From NCBI RefSeq assembly GCF_049568105.1, contig NZ_CP145335.1:3162001-3226000 (forward strand): a stretch of 64,000 nt of DNA. Reading direction: 5' to 3'. Position 1 is the stretch's first letter; every line of letters starts with the position of its first letter. The notes under the pieces are model-generated. The model saw nothing but the letters and a program-made list of their open reading frames with translations, ran no database searches and had not been told where the DNA came from. Below, in pieces: positions 1 through 9,024 of this stretch. This stretch comes from Salinisphaera sp049568105. GTDB lineage: Bacteria > Pseudomonadota > Gammaproteobacteria > Nevskiales > Salinisphaeraceae. A program made the translations under genes and the position numbers.

Positions 1-489
1 CCCTAATAGCGGCGCAACCCCGTTCAGCGGCGCAGCGACCGTGCTATAGCCAAGCGACAGCCAAGGAAAGCCAGTGCCGACCCAGCCCCGCAACAGCTCC
101 GACAGCCCCCAGGCCGCCGGCACGATTAACAGGGCCCAGATCGGTGCCGCGAAGCGCCGGGTTGCAGCGGCGACCGCGCCGGCCAGCGCCGGATAAATGG
201 CCAAATAGCCCACCAACGCCGCGACGGCCAGGCCGGCCAACGGTGCCGCTATGCCCGAATAGGTATGCAGGGCCACATAGACCCAAGACACACCAGTACC
301 GAACAAAGCACAGCCGAATACGAAACCCCGCCACGCCCCGCGCGCCGGACCGGCCCTACGCCATAGCACCAGCAGCCCGATCACACTGATCAGAGTTACC
401 GGATAGCAATGCCAGGGCGCGAAACCGAACGTCGCCAGCACGCCGAACAGCGCCGGCGCCACCCCATCGCCCACCACGCGGCGCATCAT
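1..489 (-). CDS. lnt: Apolipoprotein N-acyltransferase, C-terminal part outside window
   Basis: N-terminal 163 residues of Lnt, the inner-membrane enzyme that adds the third acyl chain to the N-terminal cysteine of lipoproteins. Reading the minus strand from position 489 gives hydrophobic segments with family hallmarks: FGFAPWHCYP near the start, GTGVSWVYVALH near residue 65, and ELLRGWVGTGFPWLSLGY near residue 140. The catalytic nitrilase domain lies beyond base 1. Two adjacent ATG codons (489 and 486) can start it; 19 bases separate it from corC upstream, so both are probably one transcript. The corC-lnt order is the standard gammaproteobacterial arrangement. Confidence 0.9.
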   Translation of the reverse strand, partial: MMRRVVGDGVAPALFGVLATFGFAPWHCYPVTLISVIGLLVLWRRAGPARGAWRGFVFGCALFGTGVSWVYVALHTYSGIAAPLAGLAVAALVGYLAIYPALAGAVAAATRRFAAPIWALLIVPAAWGLSELLRGWVGTGFPWLSLGYSTVAAPLNGVAPLLG

Positions 490-508
490 CGCGCGCTGCC
501 GACCGCGA

Positions 509-1360
509 CTATTCCGGCGCCTCGGGCAACACCGTCATCTGGAACATATGGATACGGCGTGAATCGGCCCGTTGCACGTTAAACTGGAAGTGATCGATGA
601 TCGCGGTCTCGCCGCGCTTGGGCATATGCCCGAACTCGTGCATGACCAGCCCGCCGAGGGTATCGAATTCGTCGTCCGAGAAATCGGTACCGAAGTAGCG
701 GTTGAATTCATCGATCGGGGTCAGGGCCCGCAGCTGGTAGCGGTTTTTTTCCTGGCGCAGAATATTCGCGCCTTCGGCCTGGTCGTACTCGTCGTCGATT
801 TCGCCGACGATCTGCTCCAGCGCATCCTCGATCGTGACCAGACCGGCCACGCCGCCATATTCGTCGACCACCACCGCCATATGATTGCGCGAAGCCTTGA
901 ACTCCTTAAGCAACACGTTGACGCGTTTGGCCTCGGGCACATAGACCGCCGGTCGCAGCACGCTGGTCAGGGCAAAAGCGTCGCGCTTGCCGTCGGACTC
1001 GACCAGGCTGAGCATATCTTTGGCCAGCAGAATACCCACCACTTCGTCGCGGGATTCGCCGATCACCGGGAAACGCGAATGGCCGGATTCGACGGCGACC
1101 GCGAGAATCTCGGCGGCATCGGCATCCGAATCGATGACCACCATCTGCGAACGCGGCACCATGATGTCGCGGACCTGCTGCTCGGAGACCTTGAGCACGC
1201 CCTGCATCATCCATAGCGCATCGACATCGAGTAGCCCGTTGTCCTGCGCCTCACGCAGCACCTCGATCAACTCGTCGCGATCGCGTGGCGGTCCCGCCAG
1301 ACTCATCCCGATCTGGCGAAGCCAGCCGCGGCTGGACTGATCGCTATCGTCGTCGCTCAT
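509..1360 (-). CDS. corC: CorC/YbeX-type CBS-domain protein
   Basis: A 283-residue cytosolic protein of the CorC (YbeX) family, linked to Mg2+/Co2+ efflux and ribosome/RNA metabolism. After a short charged N-terminus there is a paired CBS module (about residues 65-190, with MVPRSQMVVID and NHMAVVVDEYGGVAGLVTIEDALE), followed by the CorC_HlyC FAD-like C-terminal domain (about 205-280, DEFNRYFGTDFSDDEFDTLGG). Length matches the family (E. coli 292). The minus-strand order ybeZ-ybeY-corC-lnt suggests cotranscription; the 69-base gap before it holds no gene. Confidence 0.95.
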   Translation of the reverse strand: MSDDDSDQSSRGWLRQIGMSLAGPPRDRDELIEVLREAQDNGLLDVDALWMMQGVLKVSEQQVRDIMVPRSQMVVIDSDADAAEILAVAVESGHSRFPVIGESRDEVVGILLAKDMLSLVESDGKRDAFALTSVLRPAVYVPEAKRVNVLLKEFKASRNHMAVVVDEYGGVAGLVTIEDALEQIVGEIDDEYDQAEGANILRQEKNRYQLRALTPIDEFNRYFGTDFSDDEFDTLGGLVMHEFGHMPKRGETAIIDHFQFNVQRADSRRIHMFQMTVLPEAPE

Positions 1361-1429
1361 GGCTTACGCGGCCCAGCGCCGCCTCCTCATCCGGTTAATA
1401 TCGTCGGTCACTAGCCAGCCGCGATTGCC

Positions 1430-1903
1430 TCACCCGGCCTGCGGTGCCGCATAGGGATCCGCATAGCCCAGGCGGGCCATCACACGGCGTTCAGCCGCTT
1501 CCATGATCTCGGCTTCATCGTCGCCGATATGATCAAAGCCGAGCAAGTGGAGACTGCCGTGCACCACCATATGCGTAAAGTGCGCATCCAGTGATTTGCC
1601 CTGATCGTTGGCCTCGGCCACGATCACCGGCCGACAGATGACCAGATCCCCCAGAGCCCGAAACCCCGGCAGTCGGGCATCGGCCGGAAACGATAGCACG
1701 TTGGTCGCATAGGGCTTGTCGCGATAGCGGCCGTTCAAATCGGCCGACTCGGCTTCATCGACGATGCGCACATCCAGGCTCACCATATCGGTCTGGGCAT
1801 CGATACCGGCTTCGTCGAGCACGCTGGTCGCGATCTCGACCAGCCGCTCCTCATCGGTTTCGGCCAGCCCGGCCACGGCACAGACCAGGGTGCATTCGAT
1901 CAC
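1430..1903 (-). CDS. ybeY: Endoribonuclease YbeY (rRNA maturation)
   Basis: A 157-residue single-strand-specific metalloendoribonuclease acting in 16S rRNA 3' end maturation and ribosome quality control. The zinc-binding signature H-x3-H-x5-H is present as HGSLHLLGFDH near residue 115, preceded by HMVV. The start is GTG at 1903-1901, which overlaps the TGA of ybeZ (GTGA), so the two are translationally coupled. Family members are about 150-160 residues, so the gene is complete. Confidence 0.95.
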   Translation of the reverse strand: MIECTLVCAVAGLAETDEERLVEIATSVLDEAGIDAQTDMVSLDVRIVDEAESADLNGRYRDKPYATNVLSFPADARLPGFRALGDLVICRPVIVAEANDQGKSLDAHFTHMVVHGSLHLLGFDHIGDDEAEIMEAAERRVMARLGYADPYAAPQAG

Positions 1904-2886
1904 GAGCCGTTATCACCCTGGTCGGCGTCTTTTTCATAGGCCGAGACGATCTGCTGGACCAGCGGATGCCGAACCACGTCGGAACCGGCAAAACGGGTCA
2001 CGCTGATGCCATCGATACCGGACAGCAGGTTGACCGCATGCGACAGACCCGATTTCTTGTTCGACGGCAGGTCGATTTGGGTCATGTCGCCGGTGACCAC
2101 GGCGGTCGAGCCGAAACCGATACGCGTGAGAAACATCTTCATCTGCGCCACGGTGGTGTTCTGGGCCTCGTCGAGAATGATGAACGCCTCGTTGAGGGTG
2201 CGTCCGCGCATATAGGCCAGCGGCGCGATCTCGATGATCTGGCGCTCGATCAAGCGCCCCACCCGATCGAAGCCGAGCATTTCGTAAAGGGCGTCGTAGA
2301 GCGGGCGCAGATAGGGGTCGATCTTCTGGGCCAGATCGCCCGGCAGAAAACCGAGGTTCTCGCCGGCCTCGACCGCCGGCCGGACCAGCATCAAGCGCCG
2401 CACGCGCTCGGATTCCAGCGCGTCCACGGCTGCTGCGACCGCCAGATAAGTCTTACCTGTTCCCGCCGGGCCGATCCCGAAGTTGAGATCGTTATCCGCC
2501 AGATTGGCCAGATAGCGACGTTGGTTCGGACCGCGGCCGCGCACCAGCCCGTTGCGGGTCTTGATGACCACATCGCGCCTGGACTGGCGGTCTTCGGTCG
2601 TTGCCTGGCGTTCGCGCTCGGCAGTCCGTGCGACCACATGGACCTTGTCGGTATCGATCTCGCCACCGGCGGTGGCGGCATAGAGTTCATTGAGGGTATC
2701 GATCGCGGCATTGGCCGCGGCCTCGCCGCCCTCGACCTGGAACAGATGGCCGCGGTTGTGCACAGCGACATCCAGGGTCGACTCGATCAGCCGCAGATGC
2801 GCATCCTGCGGACCACAGAGATGGGCGAGCCGCGCCATATCCGGCGGATCGAGCTCGAGCGTCTTGCGTATGCTGTTATCGGCCAA
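1900..2886 (-). CDS. ybeZ: PhoH-like ATPase YbeZ
   Basis: A 328-residue PhoH-family ATPase that partners YbeY in RNA metabolism. An N-terminal KH-like region (residues 1-100) precedes the P-loop: Walker A GPAGTGKT at residues 139-146 and Walker B AFIILDEAQN near 240. Length agrees with E. coli YbeZ (346). The stop codon is shared with the GTG of ybeY. It lies 46 bases after miaB, again the conserved gene order. Confidence 0.95.
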   Translation of the reverse strand: MADNSIRKTLELDPPDMARLAHLCGPQDAHLRLIESTLDVAVHNRGHLFQVEGGEAAANAAIDTLNELYAATAGGEIDTDKVHVVARTAERERQATTEDRQSRRDVVIKTRNGLVRGRGPNQRRYLANLADNDLNFGIGPAGTGKTYLAVAAAVDALESERVRRLMLVRPAVEAGENLGFLPGDLAQKIDPYLRPLYDALYEMLGFDRVGRLIERQIIEIAPLAYMRGRTLNEAFIILDEAQNTTVAQMKMFLTRIGFGSTAVVTGDMTQIDLPSNKKSGLSHAVNLLSGIDGISVTRFAGSDVVRHPLVQQIVSAYEKDADQGDNGS

Positions 2887-2932
2887 TTTGTCTCGCGCGG
2901 TTCGTTGAAAGCGTGTTGGAGTCGGCGTCGAA

Positions 2933-4333
2933 TCAGCCGATCGCAGCCAAGTCCGGGGCCTCGGGCGCCGGCTCTACCGTCTTGATGCGGCCACGCAATG
3001 AATTATCCAAGGCCTCGGTGACTTCGACTTCGATGAAATGCCCGACCATGCGCGGGTGCCCTTCGAAGTTGATCCAGCGGTTGGAGTCGGTCCGGCCGGC
3101 CATCTGGCCGCCGCCGCGCTTGGATTCGCGCTCGACCAGCACCCGCTGGGTGGTGCCGACCATGTTCGCCATGTACTGGCGGTTGAAGTCGGCGATGCGC
3201 GCCTGCAGACGGGCCAGGCGCTGTTTTTTGACCTCGCGCGGCTCGTCGTCGGCCATATCGGCTGCCGGGGTGCCGGGGCGCTTGCTGTAGACGAAAGAAA
3301 ACGCCGCATCGAAACCGATCTGTTCGACCAGATCCATAGTCGCCTCGAACTCGGCCTCCCCCTCGCCCGGATGGCCGACGATGATATCGGTCGACAAGCT
3401 GATGTCGGGGCGTACTTCGCGCAGTTTTTCGATGCGCTCGATGAAGTGCTCGACGCTGTAGCCGCGATTCATCGCCTCCAGCACGGCATTGGAGCCAGAC
3501 TGTACCGGCAGGTGCAGATAGTTGGCCAATTTCGGCACCCGTGCATAGGCCTCGATCAGCGCATCGGAAAATTCCAATGGGTGGCTGGTGGTATAGCGAA
3601 TACGCTCGATGCCTTCGATCTCGGCCACGATCTCGGCCACGAACTCGACCAGCATCGCCAGATCGCAGACCGAGCCGTCTTCCATTGGCCCGCGATAGCC
3701 GTTGACGTTTTGGCCCAGCAGGGTGACTTCCTTGACGCCCTGCTCGGCCAGTTCGGCAACTTCCAGGATCACATCGTCGAACGGCCGCGAAATCTCTTCG
3801 CCGCGCGTATAAGGCACGACACAGAAACTGCAGTACTTCGAACAGCCTTCCATGATCGACACGAAAGCCGTCGCGCCTTCGGCTTTGGCCGCCGGCATGG
3901 CATCGAACTTGTCGATCTCGGGAAAGGCGATATCGACGATGCCGGCACCATTGTCGGCGATATCGTCCAGCAGCTGGGGCAGCCGGTGCAAGGTCTGCGG
4001 CCCGAATACCATGTCGACATATGGCGCGCGCTCGCGAATCGCATGGCCTTCCTGGGAAGCCACACAGCCGCCGACTCCGATCACCAGATTCGGGTTCGCG
4101 TCCTTTAACGGCTTCCAGCGGCCGAGTTGGGAGAACACCTTCTCCTGAGCTTTTTCGCGAATCGAGCAGGTATTGAGCAGGATGATATCGGCCTGCTCGG
4201 GCGCATCGACGCGGGTCGCACCGCGGTTTTTGGCCAGTACGTCGACCATTTTGGCCGAGTCGTACTCGTTCATCTGGCAGCCCCAGGTCTGTACGAAAAC
4301 CCGGGGCGCGTTGTGGAGCGCGGTTTCAGACAT
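2933..4333 (-). CDS. miaB: tRNA-2-methylthio-N6-dimethylallyladenosine synthase MiaB
   Basis: Radical-SAM methylthiotransferase converting i6A37 to ms2i6A37 in tRNAs reading UNN codons. From the chosen start (MSETALHN) it is 466 residues. The UPF0004 domain carries the auxiliary cluster cysteines C19 (TWGCQMNEYDS), C56 (NTCS) and C90 (GGCVAS); the radical-SAM cluster is CSKYCSFC at C164/C168/C171; a C-terminal TRAM domain ends at about residue 445. These match E. coli C10/C47/C81 and C157/C161/C164. An in-frame upstream ATG at 4372 would add 13 residues (MIGHLLGPAESNA) with no homology, so I prefer 4333; neither has a strong ribosome-binding site. Confidence 0.93.
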   Translation of the reverse strand: MSETALHNAPRVFVQTWGCQMNEYDSAKMVDVLAKNRGATRVDAPEQADIILLNTCSIREKAQEKVFSQLGRWKPLKDANPNLVIGVGGCVASQEGHAIRERAPYVDMVFGPQTLHRLPQLLDDIADNGAGIVDIAFPEIDKFDAMPAAKAEGATAFVSIMEGCSKYCSFCVVPYTRGEEISRPFDDVILEVAELAEQGVKEVTLLGQNVNGYRGPMEDGSVCDLAMLVEFVAEIVAEIEGIERIRYTTSHPLEFSDALIEAYARVPKLANYLHLPVQSGSNAVLEAMNRGYSVEHFIERIEKLREVRPDISLSTDIIVGHPGEGEAEFEATMDLVEQIGFDAAFSFVYSKRPGTPAADMADDEPREVKKQRLARLQARIADFNRQYMANMVGTTQRVLVERESKRGGGQMAGRTDSNRWINFEGHPRMVGHFIEVEVTEALDNSLRGRIKTVEPAPEAPDLAAIG

Positions 4334-4628
4334 GGCGTTCGATTCGGCGGGACCGAGCAAATGGCCGATCATTTTAACCCATTAGGCCAGCCATGCCGTA
4401 ATCGTACGCTTAAAACCGCGAAAGCCTGGTTGATGTACCGTGCGAGTCTGCAACAGCGCTAGGGGCGTCGTCGCGAGACGCCGCTGCCTCCGCGATCCTG
4501 TGGTGGCCAAACAAGACATCGTGAGCGTATGTGGCCTGGCTACCTGAACGAACGATAACGCCGATGGCCGTCTCAAGGGCACGGGCCCTCCGGGGGGATG
4601 CGGTGGCGTCTCTTAATGACAACACGCC
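4334..4628. other. Intergenic region, no gene seen
   Basis: About 295 bases between miaB and the acyltransferase gene, both minus-strand. Short open frames here have no recognisable protein features. A small hairpin (GGCGTC arms about 4466-4484) is present without a T-run. No tRNA-like cloverleaf was found. It probably holds the miaB promoter and the 3' end of the acyltransferase transcript. Confidence 0.5.
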
Positions 4629-5837
4629 CTAGGCTCGCCGACCGAGCCGCGCATGGCGGCTACCTGCCAGACGCCCAACCCGTTCGGCAGCGATGCGCGA
4701 TAGCTCGACCGCTGGGCGCTCGATGGTTCGATAGGCCAGATCGCTGACGACCAGAATCGCGATCGCAGTCAGTACCAGCAACCAACCCAGCGGCAATACG
4801 CCGGCCAGCCCGTGCAGCATCGCCAGCAGCACGATCGGATGGAACAAATACAGACTGTAGGAAATCCGGCCGAGATACTGGGGCAGCGGCGCTTCCAGGC
4901 TGCGCCGGAAGGCTGGCTCGGCGGCAGCCGTGATCAACAGCAATACTGCGGCGGCCATCATCGGCCAGTCGTAGGGCATCATCGTCGCCAGCCCGGTGAT
5001 CTGCAGCGCCTGGCCGCCATAGACATAGAGCATGAACGTCAATACGCCGAGCAGCCCACGGCTGCGTCCGGGCAGCCGTCGGTACGCTGTCAACAGCCGA
5101 TCGCGATACCGCGCCAGGCTGGCGCCGATGGCGAACGCCAGCAGATAGTGCACGGTCAACACATAGGCGGTCAGACCGCCATGCGCAGCGAATGCGGCGA
5201 TATCCAGACTCTCGCGCACCGCCGGCTGGCGCAGTACAACCATGGTGACGCTGGCGATCACGAACGGCATCAACGCTGCCCACCAACGCATGCGCTGGAC
5301 CATGATGAAGATCAGCGGGAACACCAGCGATATCCGCATTTCGTGAACCAGCGTCCAGATCGTGAAGTCGTAGCGATCGGCATTGAACTGGCCGAGGACG
5401 AACAGATGCCCGCCGATCGAGGCTAGGCTGACCGGCCACGACCAGAATTTGTTGATCCAATGGTTGAACCCGGCGAGGGTATCGCCATTGACGGCGTGGG
5501 CGCCGAGCGCGCCCAGCACGATCGCTGCCAGATACGGCACATACAGCCGCGTGACCCGCTTGGCGACATAGGCCGGCATCGACAGCTTGGCGCTGGCCAG
5601 CAGCAAATAGAGCACGAAACCGCTCAGTACGAAAAACAGCACCACCGCGGCATGGCCTTGCCAGAGCACATGCAGCGGCGTCTGCCCGGCGATGCGGGTC
5701 CATTCGAACACCCGGTCGTAGACCGCATCGGCCTGGCCCCGCATGACGATGAACAGATGGCCGATGACAACCGAGCAGGCCGCCAGCCCGCGCAGGGCAT
5801 CGAAGGCATAAATACGAGTTGTTTTGGGGTTCGACAT
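4629..5837 (-). CDS. Acyltransferase family 3 membrane protein (OafA-like)
   Basis: A 402-residue multi-spanning inner-membrane acyltransferase. The family signature FDALRGLAACSVVIGHLF lies at residues 13-30, including the arginine and the membrane-embedded histidine; about ten hydrophobic segments follow, and HGHAAV..FFVLSGFVL near residue 65 is the second conserved block. There is no C-terminal SGNH domain, so it is the short form. Such enzymes O-acetylate or otherwise acylate surface sugars or lipids; the substrate cannot be told from sequence. It stands alone, with no glycan genes beside it, although a glycan island lies about 47 kb away in this window. Confidence 0.85.
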   Translation of the reverse strand: MSNPKTTRIYAFDALRGLAACSVVIGHLFIVMRGQADAVYDRVFEWTRIAGQTPLHVLWQGHAAVVLFFVLSGFVLYLLLASAKLSMPAYVAKRVTRLYVPYLAAIVLGALGAHAVNGDTLAGFNHWINKFWSWPVSLASIGGHLFVLGQFNADRYDFTIWTLVHEMRISLVFPLIFIMVQRMRWWAALMPFVIASVTMVVLRQPAVRESLDIAAFAAHGGLTAYVLTVHYLLAFAIGASLARYRDRLLTAYRRLPGRSRGLLGVLTFMLYVYGGQALQITGLATMMPYDWPMMAAAVLLLITAAAEPAFRRSLEAPLPQYLGRISYSLYLFHPIVLLAMLHGLAGVLPLGWLLVLTAIAILVVSDLAYRTIERPAVELSRIAAERVGRLAGSRHARLGRRA

Positions 5838-6001
5838 GGGCTAGTTCACTCGGCTGGCCGCGGTGCTTGTTCTGAGCACCCCGACCAACGGCCGTTGCGT
5901 GGTTCTGGTTCCATAGCCGTGGCTGATGGAACCAATGACGCATCGCGGTCGTTCTTGGGGTATGAGGACAGCCAATCGCCGATCGCGATAAATGAGGCCA
6001 T

Positions 6002-6520
6002 GTGATTGAAACCGGCATGATCGAAGCCGAAATCCCGCACCTGCGACGCTATGCACGCGCGCTGCTGCGGGATCGCGAGGCAGCCGACGATCTGGTCCAG
6101 GACACGCTCGAGCGCGCCTGGCGCAAACGCCATCTATGGCGCCCACAGGGGCGGCTACGCAGCTGGCTGTTTCGGGTGCTGTATCGGCTATATCTGGATG
6201 GTCATCCGGCGCCGACCCGAGATCGCGACAAGCTGATCGCCCTGGATACGATCGCCCTGGATCCGGCCGACCGACAGGCCTCGAATGGCTTGCAGGCGCA
6301 TTGCCGGGACGTGATCGCAGCCATCGAACAGCTGTCGCCCGAACACCGCGCGATTCTGATGCTGGCCGCGGTCGAACAGCCGAGCTATCGCGATGGCGCG
6401 CGTATGCTGGGCCTGCGGGTCGGCACCTTCCGCTCGCGGCTATCGCGGGCCCGAAATCAGCTCAACGAGATTCTGGAGGCTGCCGAACAGCCAGCGGCTG
6501 CCAAGGAGGCACGAGGATGA
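6002..6520 (+). CDS. ECF-type RNA polymerase sigma factor
   Basis: A 172-residue extracytoplasmic-function sigma factor. Region 2 reads LRRYARALLRDREAADDLVQDTLERAWRKR (contains the DDLVQ core-binding motif); region 4 is a helix-turn-helix with LSPEHRAILMLAAVEQ and GTFRSRLSRARNQL. The GTG at 6002 has a GAGG sequence just upstream; an in-frame ATG at 6017 is the alternative start. Its stop overlaps the ATG of the next gene, which encodes a likely anti-sigma factor, the usual regulatory pairing. The signal it answers to is not visible. Confidence 0.9.
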   Translation: MIETGMIEAEIPHLRRYARALLRDREAADDLVQDTLERAWRKRHLWRPQGRLRSWLFRVLYRLYLDGHPAPTRDRDKLIALDTIALDPADRQASNGLQAHCRDVIAAIEQLSPEHRAILMLAAVEQPSYRDGARMLGLRVGTFRSRLSRARNQLNEILEAAEQPAAAKEARG

Positions 6521-7371
6521 GCGCATCCCGAACATCGGCTATCGACTACGAACGCTGTGTGGCCTACTACCGCGCCGGACGCCGGATCGAGGGGGCAGCC
6601 GGCATCGAACGCTATCTTGCTGCGCATCCGCGACTCGCCGAGCGGGCCGCCCGCGATGCCGAACACGATCTCGCGCTGGCCCAGCGCTACGATCCGGTCC
6701 TCGACGAGCCGATCCCGCCGCGGCTGCTACGCCGACCGGCGGTCGCCCCTTCGCCGTGGCTGGCACGCGCCGGATTGGCCGTGGCGATCGGGGTTTCGGT
6801 ATCGGCTGGCTGGTGGCTGCGCGGCGTTGATAACGATGCGCCCTCGCCCGATTCCAAGCGGATCACTTTCGGCCAGCAAGTCGCGCGTCTGGCCGAACGC
6901 CAGCCGACCGTGGATACCGCCGCCAGTGGCTCGCCGTCGCATCCGGATCTGTCACGCGCCGGCTATCGCTTCAGCGGCCAACGCACGATCGCGACCAACG
7001 GCCAGCCGCTGACCGCCTACGAATATCGCAATACCGCCGGGCAACAGATCACGATCTATTCGCGAGCCCAGCCGGGGGCGAATACCGCTCAGCCGGACCT
7101 CATCTCGCCGGCCGGCACCTCGCTGGCCCGCTGGCATTCGGACGGCCGCGCCTATGCGCTGACCGGCAACCTACCACCGGCCGCCCTCGATCGACTCGCC
7201 GACGTTGCCTCGAAACGTCCGCGTAGGCCGGCCGCCCGACAGTCGACAGGCCCTGCCGCGCCCATCGTCGATATGCCCCAGCAGCGTGCGCCCTCGACCG
7301 CGCCCCCCGGGGCCAGCCATCAGCCCGAGCCCCGAACAGCCGTGCAGAAGCAGCCAGCCAGCGGCCTATAA
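6517..7371 (+). CDS. Probable membrane-anchored anti-sigma factor
   Basis: 284 residues, starting at an ATG that overlaps the sigma-factor TGA (ATGA) with a strong AAGGAGG seven bases before it. A cytosolic N-terminal part of about 80 residues is followed by one transmembrane helix (about 82-101) and a periplasmic domain ending in a proline/alanine-rich tail. The periplasmic part (about 140-235, with GYRFSGQRTIATNGQPLTAY) resembles the C-terminal half of RsiW/PrtR-type regulators. No zinc HxxxCxxC motif is seen at the N-terminus, so it is not a ZAS-type anti-sigma factor. Function is inferred mainly from topology and coupling to the sigma gene. Confidence 0.75.
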   Translation: MSASRTSAIDYERCVAYYRAGRRIEGAAGIERYLAAHPRLAERAARDAEHDLALAQRYDPVLDEPIPPRLLRRPAVAPSPWLARAGLAVAIGVSVSAGWWLRGVDNDAPSPDSKRITFGQQVARLAERQPTVDTAASGSPSHPDLSRAGYRFSGQRTIATNGQPLTAYEYRNTAGQQITIYSRAQPGANTAQPDLISPAGTSLARWHSDGRAYALTGNLPPAALDRLADVASKRPRRPAARQSTGPAAPIVDMPQQRAPSTAPPGASHQPEPRTAVQKQPASGL

Positions 7372-7385
7372 CCCGAGCGTACATC

Positions 7386-7417
7386 GGCCAGTCGTGCTCG
7401 ATTACGCATGACTGGCC
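7386..7417. terminator. Hairpin between convergent genes
   Basis: Arms GGCCAGTC (7386-7393) and GACTGGCC (7410-7417), extendable to 11 pairs with one wobble, in the 131-base gap between the convergent anti-sigma and tctA genes. No T-run follows on either strand, so termination is uncertain. Confidence 0.4.
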
Positions 7418-7502
7418 TAATAGGGCTCGCTTTGGGGGGCAACGGCCGGATCGGAACAATTCCCGATTCGCCACGGCGCTACCCGGCTAGCTGCGAACCG
7501 AC

Positions 7503-9014
7503 TCAGCCCGTATCCGCCTGCCCGACGCGCCGGTCGTCGATGAACCGCGAGAGCAGCCACGGCGCGACCAACAACGCGATGGCCGCGGCATACAACCCCA
7601 GCGAAATGCCCGAACTCCAGAGTACGTCCGGCGAGCCGCCGCTCATCGCCAACGCCCGGCGCAGATTGGTTTCGGCCAACCCGCCCAGGACATAGCCCAG
7701 GATCACCGGCGCCAGCGAGAAACCGAACTTGCGCAGCACATAGCCGAAGACGCCCACGGCGAGCATGATATAGATGGCCATGGGATCGGAATGCAGTTGA
7801 TACACGCCAACGAAGGCCAGCAGCGCCACGAACGGCACCAGAACCCAGCTCGGGATCGTCAGCACTCGAGCGAACACTCCGGCCAGCGGCAGGTTGAGCG
7901 CCAACAATACGATATTGCCGATGTAGAGCGATGCGATCACACCACCGGCGACTTCCGGATGCTGGGTAAACATCAGCGGCCCGGGCGTAATGTTGTAGAG
8001 CATGAGCGCGCCCAACAACACCGCGGTGGTTCCCGATCCCGGGATACCGAGCGTGAGCAACGGAATGAAAGAGCTGACCGCCGACGCGTTATTGGCGGCC
8101 TCGGGCGCCGCCAGACCGCGCATATCGCCCTTGCCGAACGTGCCTTCGCGATCGCTGATGCGTTTTTCGGTGGTATAGGCCACCGCGCTCGCTACCGATC
8201 CCCCGGTGCCTGGCAAGGTGCCGATGACGAACCCGATCACGCCGCTGCGCAGGATCGTCGCTCGACATGCCATCACCTCTTTCAAGCGGATGAAGATACG
8301 CCCGAGTTTAGGCATGTCGCTATCGCCCGAGCGCACGGCTTGCTCAAGCATCAACAGGATCTCGCTGACCGCGAACAAGCCGATGATCAGCACCACGAAA
8401 TCGATGCCGTCGAACAGCGCCGGCTGGCCGAAGGTATAGCGCATGATGCCGGTAGACGAATCGACGCCGATCATGGCGATCATCACGCCGAGCACGGTCG
8501 CAATACCCGTCTTGAGTGGATCGTGTCCCATCATCACGGCCATCGAAGCAAACGCGAAGACCATCAGCGCAAAGAATTCGGACGGACCGAACATGACTGC
8601 GACCTTCGATAACAGGGGCGCGAACAGCGTCAGCCCGAGGATCGACAGAGTTGCCCCAACAAACGAGGCGACCGCTGACAACCCCAGTGCCGGCCCAGCC
8701 AGGCCGCGACGCGCCAGTGGATGCCCATCGAGCGTCGTCATCACGGCGCCGGCATCACCGGGCACGTTCAACAGAATCGAGGACATACGGCCGCCGTATT
8801 CGGCTCCGGTATAGATACCGGTCAGCAGAATCAACGCCGATTCGGCAGGCAGCCCCAGCGTATAGGCCAGCGGCATGAGGATGGCGATGCCATTGATCGG
8901 CCCGATACCTGGCAGCGCCCCGAAAAAGGTTCCCAGCGTGGCCCCGATCAGTGCCAGAGACAGATTGAGTGGCGTTAGCGCAACGCCAAAGCCTTGAATC
9001 AGGTAATCAAACAT
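7503..9014 (-). CDS. tctA: Tripartite tricarboxylate transporter large membrane subunit
   Basis: 503 residues with about 11-12 transmembrane helices; large membrane subunit of a TTT transporter taking up citrate-like or other carboxylates with the ion gradient. The TctA signature GALPGIGPINGIAILMPLAY is at residues 33-52, and a second GTLPGTGGSVAS motif lies in the middle. Start MFDYLIQG at 9014 is chosen because it begins at the conserved N-terminus; the upstream in-frame extension overlaps intergenic sequence and tctB. It follows tctB by 10 bases. Confidence 0.93.
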   Translation of the reverse strand: MFDYLIQGFGVALTPLNLSLALIGATLGTFFGALPGIGPINGIAILMPLAYTLGLPAESALILLTGIYTGAEYGGRMSSILLNVPGDAGAVMTTLDGHPLARRGLAGPALGLSAVASFVGATLSILGLTLFAPLLSKVAVMFGPSEFFALMVFAFASMAVMMGHDPLKTGIATVLGVMIAMIGVDSSTGIMRYTFGQPALFDGIDFVVLIIGLFAVSEILLMLEQAVRSGDSDMPKLGRIFIRLKEVMACRATILRSGVIGFVIGTLPGTGGSVASAVAYTTEKRISDREGTFGKGDMRGLAAPEAANNASAVSSFIPLLTLGIPGSGTTAVLLGALMLYNITPGPLMFTQHPEVAGGVIASLYIGNIVLLALNLPLAGVFARVLTIPSWVLVPFVALLAFVGVYQLHSDPMAIYIMLAVGVFGYVLRKFGFSLAPVILGYVLGGLAETNLRRALAMSGGSPDVLWSSGISLGLYAAAIALLVAPWLLSRFIDDRRVGQADTG

Positions 9015-9024
9015 GACTGCGCTC

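Noticed and set aside
1966..2985. Long plus-strand open frame opposite ybeZ (about 339 codons)
   Set aside because: Antisense shadow of a conserved gene; high GC keeps the complementary frame open, and the translation has no family features.
4382..4625. Two small minus-strand frames between miaB and the acyltransferase gene
   Set aside because: No ribosome-binding site, no recognisable features, Arg/Ala-rich composition as expected by chance at this GC content.
4660..6018. 452-codon minus-strand frame overlapping the acyltransferase gene
   Set aside because: Same strand, other register; Arg/Pro-rich without transmembrane pattern, while the acyltransferase frame has clear family motifs.
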